From contig JADFZW010000026.1 of the NCBI GenBank assembly GCA_015232355.1, positions 19,404 to 83,403 on the forward strand: 64,000 bases of DNA, given 5' to 3'. The stretch's first letter is position 1. Every line of letters starts with the position of its first letter. Origin of the DNA: Oligoflexia bacterium. GTDB taxonomy: Bacteria; Bdellovibrionota; Bacteriovoracia; Bacteriovoracales; Bacteriovoracaceae. Position numbers and translations under genes: made by a program. The notes beneath the pieces were generated by a model. It saw only the letters and a list, made by a program, of their open reading frames with translations. It searched no databases and was not told where the DNA came from. Below, one piece after another: positions 45,325-54,747 of the stretch.

Positions 45325-47133
45325 GTGTCTCAACAACCGCAACAGCAGCAACAACAGCAACAAAAAAAATTAGATTCTATACTCTATGTCGGAGAAGATG
45401 TACGCTATTGGTCTCAAGTTCAAGATCGTATAAAAGATTTATCCAAAGGAAAAACTTTTGATTTTCAATCTGAATTAATTCTTAATTTTCGTGACTTCGA
45501 ATGGTTTATATTAAAAGTAATTAAAATTGCACCGAAGGTGATATATCTCGATTTCACCACTAATCCAAACTTCGTTCTAAAATTAGGCAGAGTATTGCGA
45601 AGGCTTACTCCCACTAAGGGAATAACTATCATTGGTATCTTTGATCAAAATGCAGACGTTGCATTACTTAAAGAAGCTGGCATTGCAGGGATATACATAA
45701 ATCACATTAAGGGAATTGAAATTCACGACATTGCTTTTGATGCATTAGTGCTGATGTTTCCTAAAGAAAATATCAAATGTCAGTTCGCTTCTGCCAATAG
45801 AAAACAAGATATCGAAATGAGAGAATTAGTTCGAATTGGCTACATCACCGTTGATTATTTACATGCTGAAGGAAATCCTCTCTTAGAAGATAATGAATAT
45901 CTAACTATTGATACCAAAATATTTGAACGCTTTATTTTTTCTAAATCCTATCAAGTAAAAGTTAAGGGACAAAATGGTCTCTTCTACGACTTTGATAATT
46001 TTTATCATTTTGCCTATTCATATTTGGAACCTTTACCTCCTCCAGCAGAGGGTGAACCACCTGAAGTTAATAAGGCAAAAGAAAAGCAAAGAAATTTAGA
46101 AATTCAAGAAATGAAGCAACGACAGATCGACTGGATAAATGTCAACATCGGAAAAGTTCTACCTGCAACCAAATTTTTTATTATCGATAAAGAGATGCGT
46201 ACTCTGGATTTGCTAGAAAAAGAAAAGGCAAAGTTAACAAGTCCTATCTCCACCAGAGTACAGATGTATCTCGATCAAGAAATTGAAAAAGAGGTTGCTC
46301 ACTTTCTTCCTCATGTTATTGTTTATTACTTCGATCGCCAATTAACTATCTCTCAAGAAAAAATTGATAAAATGGAAAAAGAGGAGCTAGATGCTTATGC
46401 TCAAGTTTATAATACACTAACCAAGAATGATGAGACAGCACTAGGAACATTAGTAGAAGCAATTAAAAAAATTCCAAATTACAATCCTGTACTAATAATT
46501 TTCAGTAATCGTTCTGATCACAAATCAAATTTATTACAGAGTAAATATGGCTATTCCAGAATAATACAATATAATGGTGATCTTTCATTCGAACAAATTA
46601 TGAAGCTGGACGAATCCTATAGAAAATTGTCTACTGCTGAAGAAGAAAAAATTCTTAAAGCAAAGCTAGATCAATTAAAAATTTCTGAGCCAAGAAAATA
46701 TAAGTTCGCTAAACCAGAACAACTTAGAGAAAAAATAGTTTACTTGGATAATCACGATGCAAATAGTTTCGCTTTTATTGTCAGCAGAGTTACCATTTTG
46801 GCCATCTCTGAAACTGAAGTAGTTATCGAATCAATCAAGCAATTAAAATTATATTCTATCTATCAAATGAATGTTCCCGCCGAAATATCCTTTACTCCTA
46901 TTATGGAAAAAAAGGGACGAACCTCCTATGGATACCGCTGTCTATTCCACTCCTATAATGAAAAAGGAAAAACCACTTTAAGACAATTTATAAATGATAT
47001 ATTCTTAGAGGCCAAAAGAAAAGAACGGGCCAAAGAAGCTGCCGAATTTGAAAAGATGAATAAAAAGGCAAAAGAAGCAAGAGAGGAATCTACTAAAGAG
47101 AGCAGTGACGACAGCGAAAAAAAAGCTAGTTAA
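45325..47133 (+). CDS. Multidomain protein with receiver-like N terminus and PilZ-like C terminus
   Basis: A 602-aa soluble protein. After a poly-Gln start (CAA/CAG repeat) residues 16-135 follow the alternating pattern of a receiver domain (SILYVGEDVRYW, KVIYLDFTT, ITIIGIFD, GIAGIYINH) but lack the conserved Lys and a clear acidic pocket. Residues about 340-440 contain a second alpha/beta segment. Residues about 490-575 look PilZ-like (MNVPAEISF, then YGYRCLFHSYNEKG). The C-terminal tail is a charged helix. PilZ domains bind cyclic di-GMP, but the arginine motif is not evident here. GTG start with GAGGATT upstream. Confidence 0.6.
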   Translation: MSQQPQQQQQQQQKKLDSILYVGEDVRYWSQVQDRIKDLSKGKTFDFQSELILNFRDFEWFILKVIKIAPKVIYLDFTTNPNFVLKLGRVLRRLTPTKGITIIGIFDQNADVALLKEAGIAGIYINHIKGIEIHDIAFDALVLMFPKENIKCQFASANRKQDIEMRELVRIGYITVDYLHAEGNPLLEDNEYLTIDTKIFERFIFSKSYQVKVKGQNGLFYDFDNFYHFAYSYLEPLPPPAEGEPPEVNKAKEKQRNLEIQEMKQRQIDWINVNIGKVLPATKFFIIDKEMRTLDLLEKEKAKLTSPISTRVQMYLDQEIEKEVAHFLPHVIVYYFDRQLTISQEKIDKMEKEELDAYAQVYNTLTKNDETALGTLVEAIKKIPNYNPVLIIFSNRSDHKSNLLQSKYGYSRIIQYNGDLSFEQIMKLDESYRKLSTAEEEKILKAKLDQLKISEPRKYKFAKPEQLREKIVYLDNHDANSFAFIVSRVTILAISETEVVIESIKQLKLYSIYQMNVPAEISFTPIMEKKGRTSYGYRCLFHSYNEKGKTTLRQFINDIFLEAKRKERAKEAAEFEKMNKKAKEAREESTKESSDDSEKKAS

Positions 47134-47344
47134 TTGATTACACCATAGACTTTCACACTATTTTTCCTATATAACCACAATAACTGGGCATGATAAGACT
47201 CAATAGAATTTCTTTAACATACAAATCTTAAGATAGTTACATACATCTTCCGATATAAGTTCAAGTTAAAAGAAAAAGCAGATATAATAAATAATGGATA
47301 ATAATCGTAAACTATTTAGTTAAAATAAAGTTAGAGTAAAAAAA

Positions 47345-49219
47345 ATGAAAGCATTTAACAAAATAAAGAATATTGCAATTGTCGCTCACGTTGACCATGG
47401 TAAAACTACACTAGTTGATGGATTACTTCGTCAGTCGGGAACACTAGAGGCCAAAGAAGAGATGGTTGAAAGAATAATGGATTCTGGAGATCTCGAAAAA
47501 GAAAAAGGGATTACCATAACCGCTAAGAACTGCGCTCTCTATTGGAAAGATGTTAAAGTAAATTTACTTGATACTCCTGGACACGCCGATTTCGGTGGAG
47601 AAGTTGAAAGATCAATCAATATGGTTGATGGAGTTTTACTATTAGTGGATGCGGCGGAAGGACCTTTGCCACAAACAAGATTTGTCTTGCAAAAGGCGAT
47701 GGAACGAAATCTTAAGATTGCAGTGATAATCAACAAGATTGATCGACCAGACGAACGCATACAAGAGGTCAAACATGAAATTGAGGATTTATTTTTAGAG
47801 TTGGCCACCATTCTTAATGTAGATGATTGGGATGGAGACATTCCTATCATTTATGCTTCGGCAAAAGAGGGGTGGGCAACTCTTGATCCTCATTTAAAAA
47901 GTGATAACCTAGAAGTTATCTTTGATTTTATCGTTTCTGATTTTTTTCCTGAACCAAAAATTTCCCCTGGTAACGGATTACAACTTTTAGTTAGTAACTT
48001 ATCTTACTCACCCTACTTAGGATCACTTCTTATTGGACGAATTCAAAGAGGAAAAATCAGAAAGGGAGAAAATTATTATTTGATGGGTGAAAAAGAGAAT
48101 AGCAACAATAGCAACAATAATAACAATACTAGCAATAAATCCTTTCGAGTCACTTCCGTTAAAGTTTTTGATTCTCTAAAACAAAGTGATGTTGATGAAG
48201 CATCTGCCGGAGAAATAGTTATTGTAGCAGGTGTAGAAGGAATCAACATTGGAGACACCGTGGCCGCCATTGATATTCCAGAGGCACTTCCACGAATCAA
48301 AGTTGAACCACCAACTGTTTCGGTAAATGTTTCGGTAAACACCTCTCCACTATCAGGGAAAGAGGGCAGTTATCTAACATCAAGACAGTTGGAAGATTTT
48401 TTACAAGATATCACCAAAATAAATGTTGCTTTAAAATATGAACGCACTGATGATCCAAAAGTTTTTTTGCTTAAAGGTCGAGGTGAATTTCAATTGGCAA
48501 TAGTTTTTGAAGAGTTAAGAAGAAAAGGACATGAATTTATGCTATCTCGTCCTGAAGTACTCTTTGAAAAATCACTTGATGGTGAAGGTAACACTACATT
48601 ACTTGAGCCATTTGAAATGTTGGTGCTCGATATACCATCAAAACATACTGGGATAATTACAGAAGCTCTCTCTGCACGTAAAGGACAAATGAAAAACATG
48701 CACAGCTTGATCGGAGATCGAACACGAATAGAATTTTTAATTCCTACTCGAGGGCTTATTGGATATCGTTCACAATTTTTAACTGATACAAGAGGAGAGG
48801 GATTAATGTCCTCTTATTTTTGTGGCCACAAACCCTATCTTGGGAAAATGCTAAGTCGAACTAACGGAGCAATCATCAGTGATCGTGATGGTAAAACTAC
48901 TCCATATGCTTTATTTAATTTACTCTCTTCAGGAAAACAATTTATCAGACCTGGAATGAGTATTTATGAAGGAATGATTGTCGGTGAACACACTAGAACA
49001 AATGATATTAACGTTAACGCCGCCAGAGAAAAACATCTTTCAAGCGTTCGAACTGCGGGAAAAGATGAAAATATAATTTTACCTCCAGTACCTGCAATGA
49101 GTTTGGAATTTGCACTATCGTGGATTGAAAGTGACGAATGGGTAGAAGTTACTCCTCAAAATGTTAGAATTAGAAAAAAAATACTTAAGCAAAATCAAAG
49201 ATCTGTAATTCGTAAATAA
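47345..49219 (+). CDS. typA: Ribosome-associated GTPase TypA/BipA
   Basis: Translational GTPase that aids 50S assembly and stress adaptation. G1 is AHVDHGKTTL, the switch-I region is EKGITITAKN, G3 is DTPGHADFGGE and G4 is NKID. The C-terminal TypA-specific part includes RGLIGYRSQFLTDTRGEG. An Asn/Ser insertion of about 15 residues (plus 48096-48138, AAC/AGC repeats) interrupts the beta-barrel domain II between LMGEKE and FRVTSVKVF, where other TypA proteins have a short turn. The length of 624 aa is slightly above normal for this reason. Confidence 0.97.
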   Translation: MKAFNKIKNIAIVAHVDHGKTTLVDGLLRQSGTLEAKEEMVERIMDSGDLEKEKGITITAKNCALYWKDVKVNLLDTPGHADFGGEVERSINMVDGVLLLVDAAEGPLPQTRFVLQKAMERNLKIAVIINKIDRPDERIQEVKHEIEDLFLELATILNVDDWDGDIPIIYASAKEGWATLDPHLKSDNLEVIFDFIVSDFFPEPKISPGNGLQLLVSNLSYSPYLGSLLIGRIQRGKIRKGENYYLMGEKENSNNSNNNNNTSNKSFRVTSVKVFDSLKQSDVDEASAGEIVIVAGVEGINIGDTVAAIDIPEALPRIKVEPPTVSVNVSVNTSPLSGKEGSYLTSRQLEDFLQDITKINVALKYERTDDPKVFLLKGRGEFQLAIVFEELRRKGHEFMLSRPEVLFEKSLDGEGNTTLLEPFEMLVLDIPSKHTGIITEALSARKGQMKNMHSLIGDRTRIEFLIPTRGLIGYRSQFLTDTRGEGLMSSYFCGHKPYLGKMLSRTNGAIISDRDGKTTPYALFNLLSSGKQFIRPGMSIYEGMIVGEHTRTNDINVNAAREKHLSSVRTAGKDENIILPPVPAMSLEFALSWIESDEWVEVTPQNVRIRKKILKQNQRSVIRK

Positions 49220-49243
49220 GGAAATGGAAAGAAATCACTTGCA

Positions 49244-49271
49244 CAAAACTTTTGCGTGACAAAACTTTTGC
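49244..49271. repeat. Two copies of a CAAAACTTTTGC palindrome between convergent genes
   Basis: CAAAACTTTTGC occurs at 49244-49255 and 49260-49271, one 16-bp step apart. The core CAAAA-C-TTTTG is palindromic. The pair fills the short gap between the convergent ends of typA and the hybrid kinase. It may work as a bidirectional terminator or a protein site. Confidence 0.5.
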
Positions 49272-49273
49272 AA

Positions 49274-50848
49274 TCAAATTTGCTCAGATTTAAATTCTTT
49301 ATCTAAACATGGTATCTTTATTGTAAATTTTGTTCCAACATTTAGTTTACTATCTACTACGATTACTCCCTTCATTTCATCTATAATGGTTTTACAAATT
49401 GTCAAACCAAGTCCGGTACCAGCACCAGCTCCGTTAGTACCACCAGATTTTGTTGTAAAGAAATTATCAAATATTTTTTCTTTTATCTCATCCGCAATTC
49501 CAATTCCATTATCTGCAATCTCTATTATTAACAATCCATCAGCATTCATAGTATTCACTTTTATCTCTCGACTCTTTTCCTCTCCTGAATTATCAAAAGA
49601 TTCTTTGGCATTAAAAAGCATATTTAAAATAACTTGTCCAAACTTAGCAGTATCCCCTCGAGCACAATACTTGCTGGCCAAAAAATTAATTCCAATTTTA
49701 ATATTTTTTTGTTGTATCGAACTACCAACCAACTCTATAGTTGATCGAATAATTTTATGAACATCCATCTCTTTACTTTCTTGATGGTGTGAAACGCTAG
49801 AGTAATCACGAAGTCCATTTACTATTTTGGTCATCGTACTTATAGTATCACCCAAATTACCAAAGTAAGTTTTCATTTTTGATGGATCAAGTGAAACATT
49901 ATCATTCAACATTTTTCTTAAAGTAGAAAATTGTCCTAATAATTCATTTAAGGGTACTGAAATCTCTTGGGCCACTCCTGCTGCAAGTCCACCAATAGAT
50001 GCTAAACGAGATGTAAGATAAAGTTTCTTTTGTAAAATCTCTTTTTCGCGCTCTAAACGTTTTCTTTCTGATATATCTCTACAAATACTAATAAATTTTC
50101 CATTATCTATCATCGTAAGAGAAACTTCTTGTTCATAGTTAGTTCCATCTTTTCTCTTAGCAATTATTTCACCAAACCACTTACCATCTTTTTTAAATTG
50201 TGGCCAAATCTCATTAGTTAATCTTTTTATCTCCTCTTCATTATAGAGTGTCTCCCAATAATTACCAACAAAATCATCTGAACCGATATATCCAAAAACC
50301 TTTACTTGCGCCTCATTCACATAAATATATTGGCCATTTTGATTTAAAATCGCCATTCCATCCATCGAACTTTCTATGGCATTTAATTGTATCTTCGTAA
50401 ATTCTTCTGCTCTCTTTCGTTCTAATATATTTTGAATTCTTAAATTTATTTCTCGAGGATGAAATGGTTTTGCAATAAAATCATCCGCACCCAAAGTCAT
50501 TGATTGTTCACATATCTCATCATTATCTAGCGTGGTTATCACAATAACTGGAACATTTTTTATTTTAGAGTTACTACGAATACACACTAACATTTCAAGG
50601 CCACTCATCTCTGGCATTTGTACATCAGTAATTACTAAATTAAATCTATTCTTATTTAATTCATCTAGTGCTAGTTTTCCATTCTCTGCCCAAACTATAT
50701 CATAACCAAGTTTTTCCAAATAAAATTTTAATTTCTTCGCTTGAATCGCAGTATCTTCAACAATTAAAATCTTGGTTTGAGAGACAGTACCAAATAAATT
50801 TCCCTTAGTTCTCTCGACAATGTTTTCATAATTCATATCTTGAGACAT
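49274..50848 (-). CDS. Receiver-PAS-histidine-kinase-like protein lacking the phospho-acceptor His
   Basis: A 524-aa soluble protein. It has a receiver domain (residues 25-140, phospho-acceptor D75 in LVITDVQMPE, later FIAKPF), a PAS domain (about 155-270, FVGNYWETLYNEEE and KRKDGTNYEQEV), then a kinase module. The dimerisation helix reads LAAGVAQEISVPLNELL: the His that normally precedes E is Q294 (codon CAA). The ATP-binding domain is intact: N box NMLFNAKES, DNGIGI, FFTTKSGG and GTGLGLTI. It cannot autophosphorylate in the usual way. A free Hpt protein and a receiver are encoded just upstream, so it may phosphorylate the Hpt directly, or be a pseudokinase scaffold. AAGGA precedes the ATG. 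Confidence 0.88.
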   Translation of the reverse strand: MSQDMNYENIVERTKGNLFGTVSQTKILIVEDTAIQAKKLKFYLEKLGYDIVWAENGKLALDELNKNRFNLVITDVQMPEMSGLEMLVCIRSNSKIKNVPVIVITTLDNDEICEQSMTLGADDFIAKPFHPREINLRIQNILERKRAEEFTKIQLNAIESSMDGMAILNQNGQYIYVNEAQVKVFGYIGSDDFVGNYWETLYNEEEIKRLTNEIWPQFKKDGKWFGEIIAKRKDGTNYEQEVSLTMIDNGKFISICRDISERKRLEREKEILQKKLYLTSRLASIGGLAAGVAQEISVPLNELLGQFSTLRKMLNDNVSLDPSKMKTYFGNLGDTISTMTKIVNGLRDYSSVSHHQESKEMDVHKIIRSTIELVGSSIQQKNIKIGINFLASKYCARGDTAKFGQVILNMLFNAKESFDNSGEEKSREIKVNTMNADGLLIIEIADNGIGIADEIKEKIFDNFFTTKSGGTNGAGAGTGLGLTICKTIIDEMKGVIVVDSKLNVGTKFTIKIPCLDKEFKSEQI

Positions 50849-50876
50849 ATCATATCCTTAAAAATATCTTCTTATT

Positions 50877-50909
50877 CTTTACTTTACTTTACTCTACTCT
50901 ACTTTACTT
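50877..50909. repeat. 5-bp repeat tract (CTTTA/CTCTA) between hpt and kinase genes
   Basis: A run of CTTTA and CTCTA-like pentamers that begins in the 45-nt spacer and continues into the last codons and stop of the Hpt gene. Confidence 0.7.
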
Positions 50910-51283
50910 ATGTTCAGTAATGTCGTCAGTGAATTCTCAATTTTGGAACAATCTCCATCAGTTTTTAAAGCAGTTAAATACGTACGGATGTTATCTATAA
51001 ACGATAACAAAAAAATGACCATTTTTCCTTTATCTGATTTACCTGCACTGGCAGCAATTATTGTCTCAAATTTATGAAAGTGACTGGCCATCTTAGCTAA
51101 ATCTACTGCCTGAGCAGAACCCTTTAATGAATGTATCGTTCTTTTAAGCTTATCCAAATTTGCATTGTCACTGGTATCTTTAAAGGCCAAAATACATTCT
51201 TCACAAGAATCCAATTGCTCTGGCGTATCTTGAAAAAATTCATCTCTTAATTCTTTAAGAAATTCAAGTTCATCATTATCCAT
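50894..51283 (-). CDS. Stand-alone Hpt histidine phosphotransfer protein
   Basis: A 129-aa four-helix Hpt protein. The phospho-accepting H51 lies in RTIHSLKGSAQAVDL, the standard HxxKGxx motif, with a following HFHKFE helix. Hpt proteins relay phosphate between receivers. It sits between a receiver gene and the His-less kinase gene, all on one strand with short gaps (about 30-50 nt). I choose the ATG at 51283, which has CGGAG at 8 nt. A TTG two codons upstream is too close to that site. Confidence 0.88.
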   Translation of the reverse strand: MDNDELEFLKELRDEFFQDTPEQLDSCEECILAFKDTSDNANLDKLKRTIHSLKGSAQAVDLAKMASHFHKFETIIAASAGKSDKGKMVIFLLSFIDNIRTYLTALKTDGDCSKIENSLTTLLNISKVE

Positions 51284-51314
51284 TAACAAGCTCCGGATTT
51301 AAATTTATTTCAAC

Positions 51315-51761
51315 TTACTTCAATGGATCTGTCTTCTGCTGTCTTTTGGCCGGTGGTTTTAATAAGTTTGACCAATTATCCAATCTTTCAATACATGGAT
51401 CAACCGCCATAACAAAATCACTAAATCCAAATGGTTTTCTTAAAAATCCAACTGCACCATCTAGAAAACTGGTAAAGGCGGTAGCATAATCATCCATCCC
51501 CGTAATAATTATTACTTGAATACCCCTTTGCATAGTAACCGCTTTTCTTAAAATTTGATCACCTTCCACATCAGGCATATGCATATCTGTTATTACAATA
51601 TTTACATAATCATTTTCTATCAATTCTAAAGCTTTATTCGCTTGAGTTGATGTTTTAACTACAACCTTTTCACCATACTTCTCCTCTAAATGCTCTTGCA
51701 ATAACAAGCAAATATCTTCCTCATCATCAACGACTAAAACACTATATGGTTTTTTAATCAT
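51315..51761 (-). CDS. Single-domain response regulator
   Basis: A 148-aa receiver domain with the acidic pair in VVDDEED, phospho-acceptor D59 in VITDMHMPD, and the Lys in FLRKPFGF. No output domain follows. It is the first gene of the phosphorelay trio and could be the terminal or the intermediate acceptor of the Hpt protein. The ATG has GGAGG upstream. The upstream gap has an AT-rich stretch with TATAAT that may be the operon's -10. Confidence 0.9.
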   Translation of the reverse strand: MIKKPYSVLVVDDEEDICLLLQEHLEEKYGEKVVVKTSTQANKALELIENDYVNIVITDMHMPDVEGDQILRKAVTMQRGIQVIIITGMDDYATAFTSFLDGAVGFLRKPFGFSDFVMAVDPCIERLDNWSNLLKPPAKRQQKTDPLK

Positions 51762-51878
51762 TTTTATATGCCTCCAACAAACAAACTCGCATCCCTAATA
51801 TTTATAATTAATCAATAATCAACAATTAATTAATTATACTATATAATATTTTAACATAAATGCCTTTTTTTCCAAGCC

Positions 51879-53540
51879 CTAATATCTAAAAGAACTACCA
51901 CCTATAAATTCACGAAGAATAGATGTTTTGGGTACATTCAATGATTCAAGTGGAAGGAAGAAAGATAAAAACCTTAATAATCTCTGAGCATCAGCATACA
52001 TTGGATGCGAACGTTCTACTCTTAATAATTCTCGTTCTGCCTGACCTTTAAGTACAGATAATTCATAAAAGAGAGCAGAGTTGAAAATTACATCAGCTTC
52101 CTCTTGAAATGGAAACACATTTACCATCTCCCCTGCGCGTACATGCCTCCATTGTAGTAACGTTTGACTTGCACTATATCCTCTAAAATTACTATCTCTA
52201 ACAATTCTTCTTATTAATCTTGTATCCGATGTTGGTACTCTATCATGCCTATGTAAATTTAGTTGAGTTAAGGCAGAGACATAAATTTTAAACTTGTATT
52301 TTTTCTCGATCGGTTCAGTCAACTGTGGATTGATTCCATGAATTCCCTCGATAATAATTAATTGATCATTTTCCATACGTAATTTTTCTGGCCTAAATTT
52401 TCTAGTCCCTGTTTTAAAATCAAATTGAGGAAGTTCTATTTCTTCTCCACGGAGCAATTTCTCTAAATGATCAATAAAAAGAGGCACATCTATCGCACGT
52501 AATGATTCAAAATCATAATTCCCATCTTTATCTCTCGGAGTTTTACTACGCTCTAAAAAGTAATCATCTAGCGATATGGATATTGGTCTAAGTCCATTAA
52601 CTCTCAATTGTACTTCTAATCTTTTTGCAAATGTTGTTTTTCCAGAAGAAGATGGACCCGCAATTAAAACCAATCTGGGTAAAAATTCTCTTTTGGTAAT
52701 TTCATCTGCAACTCGAGCAACTTTCTTCTCATGTAGTGCCTCTGTCACCAAAATTAAACTCTCTATATTGGTGTTCATAATGTACTTATTTAATTGCCCT
52801 ACTGTCCTAATTTTTAAAATACGACTCCACTCATGCGACTCCTTATAGGTGTTAAAGAGTTTATTCATATGTTGAAAAGTAGTTAATTCCCGACCCTTTT
52901 CATAATCAGGAAACATGATCACTACTCCATCTTGATATTTAAGTAACTTAAATTCCTTCATATATTGGGTACTAGGAAGAAGAGGTAAATACCAACTCTC
53001 TTCTATTCCATCCATCTCATATAATTCAAGTTTTGTAGGAGAATAATATTTGAATAAATTTATCAAATCCTGACGATCAAGTTCTCGCATTTTACTAAGA
53101 GATAAATCCCAATCACTAATTACTCTTCTAATTGGAAGATCCTTTTCCACTAACTCCTTCATCTGATCATATATTGTAGCAATCTCCTCTTCTGATAATG
53201 ACCGTTCCTTTATTTCTGCAAAAATTCCTTGATGAACTGAATGTTGGATAAAAACATTTAAGCTTGGAAATTTTTTAGTAAAAGCAACCACGAACAAAAA
53301 CAAAACACTACTCTCATAAATTCGTTGACCCTGATAACTACTAAGCTCAATTATATCAAGAGTACTATCTGTCTTTACATGCTTATTAAGTTGAGTTAAG
53401 TGGCCATTAATTACCGCGGCCGCGGGAGATATAACTGGAAGCTGGCACTCATTAATAAGCTCCAAAACTGTAATCGCTGGTCTTACTTTGTAGTCTCTGT
53501 CCTTATAAGTCACTTTGATCTTTCTAGAATTGTTGTTCAT
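51879..53540 (-). CDS. TGS/ThrRS-like domain fused to a uridine-kinase-like P-loop kinase
   Basis: A 553-aa nucleoside kinase of the long, fused type. Residues 1-70 are a TGS-like domain and residues about 70-250 a threonyl-tRNA-synthetase-like editing/second domain. From about residue 285 there is a uridine kinase/phosphoribulokinase domain with Walker A GPSSSGKTTF, SISLDDYFLER, and the Walker B/lid region IIIEGIHGINP. This fusion is a known family in several bacterial phyla, and its exact substrate is not settled. Normal length for the family. AGGGA precedes the ATG. Confidence 0.85.
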   Translation of the reverse strand: MNNNSRKIKVTYKDRDYKVRPAITVLELINECQLPVISPAAAVINGHLTQLNKHVKTDSTLDIIELSSYQGQRIYESSVLFLFVVAFTKKFPSLNVFIQHSVHQGIFAEIKERSLSEEEIATIYDQMKELVEKDLPIRRVISDWDLSLSKMRELDRQDLINLFKYYSPTKLELYEMDGIEESWYLPLLPSTQYMKEFKLLKYQDGVVIMFPDYEKGRELTTFQHMNKLFNTYKESHEWSRILKIRTVGQLNKYIMNTNIESLILVTEALHEKKVARVADEITKREFLPRLVLIAGPSSSGKTTFAKRLEVQLRVNGLRPISISLDDYFLERSKTPRDKDGNYDFESLRAIDVPLFIDHLEKLLRGEEIELPQFDFKTGTRKFRPEKLRMENDQLIIIEGIHGINPQLTEPIEKKYKFKIYVSALTQLNLHRHDRVPTSDTRLIRRIVRDSNFRGYSASQTLLQWRHVRAGEMVNVFPFQEEADVIFNSALFYELSVLKGQAERELLRVERSHPMYADAQRLLRFLSFFLPLESLNVPKTSILREFIGGSSFRY

Positions 53541-53691
53541 TTCGATTCCCTTTTTAATTATTAATGTCGGTCCAACTCACAAACCAGTAAATATTATATT
53601 TAATATATTTATATATTAGTATTAAGATGACCTACAAATAAAGAAGGAAAATTTTTGATATAAATTGTTGGTCTCGGTTTAAATTACTCGA

Positions 53692-54747
53692 TTAAAATTG
53701 TACAAAGTTCGCGGCCCCAATAAGACCTGCATGTGCAGAATCTGACAAAATAGGTATGATTTGAATTGGATTTGAATCTGCACCTCCTAAAACGTTATCT
53801 AGATAATGCTTGGCCCTAGTTCGCATAATTTCCCCCATTCTCCCTTTAACACCAATAGAACCACCAATAATAAAAATATAAATTCCCTTCACACTCTCTC
53901 TATCTTCATCACTCCACATAGTAGTTTCTCTCGCCTTATAAACATCACCACTATAAATTTTAAAAATTATCCTTCCTAAATTGTCACCTAATTCCTCTAT
54001 AAAAAGAAGATGCTTATCTATGTCGGCCGCCAAATCCTTCCCAGTAAGTCCATTAGTCTTCTTGCTAATGTACATTCCAGAAAGCAATTCAAACTCCGCC
54101 CAAAGTGGCGTTCCATCTTCTGCATATCCAACAATGATGTCACCAATATGTCCGTCAGTAAAAAAATTTAAATTGGCCCGCATATTGGATGATTCCTCGG
54201 TAACTGTCACTCTTGCAAAACCTCCACCGAGTCCAGTACCTGGTCCAATGTATGCAACTCTTTGATTGCTAATTACCTTTGCATACTCTGGATGTTGAAC
54301 TAATTCTGAAATTCCAAATGCCATTTGTGCTAAAGCATCGTTATAGGCCAAAACAGTAAATTTCTTTTTACCCTCTATAGATATTTTATTTGCTAATGCC
54401 GATGCGATATCAAAGTCATCAAAAGCTTTACCAAATTGAGGAGTTGTTTTCGCACGAATTATTCCATTTTTAATATTACCAGGAGAACCAAATCCAATTG
54501 TATGATAAACTTCATATCCTTTTGTTTCTGTCTCCTCTATTACTTTCACTACTAAGTTAGCTATCTTCTCGCTAAATTTTTCTCTTATCAATTCATCATC
54601 ACCCACACCCAAAATACTCTCAATTTCAGTTGGATAGTTATGATAACAGACAATCGAATTATCATTAACCAAGACTGATCCAATCGCTACCTTGGTGCCA
54701 CCTAAATCCACTCCAATCACTGTAAGTTTTTTATTATCTTTTTTCAT
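53692..54747 (-). CDS. ROK/glucokinase-superfamily sugar kinase
   Basis: A 351-aa protein with the actin-like ATPase motifs: GVDLGGTKVAIGSV (phosphate 1), GFGSPGNIKNG, AYNDALAQMAFG (catalytic Asp) and GPGTGLGGGFARV (adenosine/phosphate 2). The Cys-rich zinc motif of classic ROK proteins is absent, which brings it closer to Glk-type glucokinases. Substrate not determined. Its ATG overlaps the stop of the VKOR fusion gene by 4 nt (ATGA), so the two are translationally coupled despite no obvious shared pathway. Confidence 0.78.
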   Translation of the reverse strand: MKKDNKKLTVIGVDLGGTKVAIGSVLVNDNSIVCYHNYPTEIESILGVGDDELIREKFSEKIANLVVKVIEETETKGYEVYHTIGFGSPGNIKNGIIRAKTTPQFGKAFDDFDIASALANKISIEGKKKFTVLAYNDALAQMAFGISELVQHPEYAKVISNQRVAYIGPGTGLGGGFARVTVTEESSNMRANLNFFTDGHIGDIIVGYAEDGTPLWAEFELLSGMYISKKTNGLTGKDLAADIDKHLLFIEELGDNLGRIIFKIYSGDVYKARETTMWSDEDRESVKGIYIFIIGGSIGVKGRMGEIMRTRAKHYLDNVLGGADSNPIQIIPILSDSAHAGLIGAANFVQF

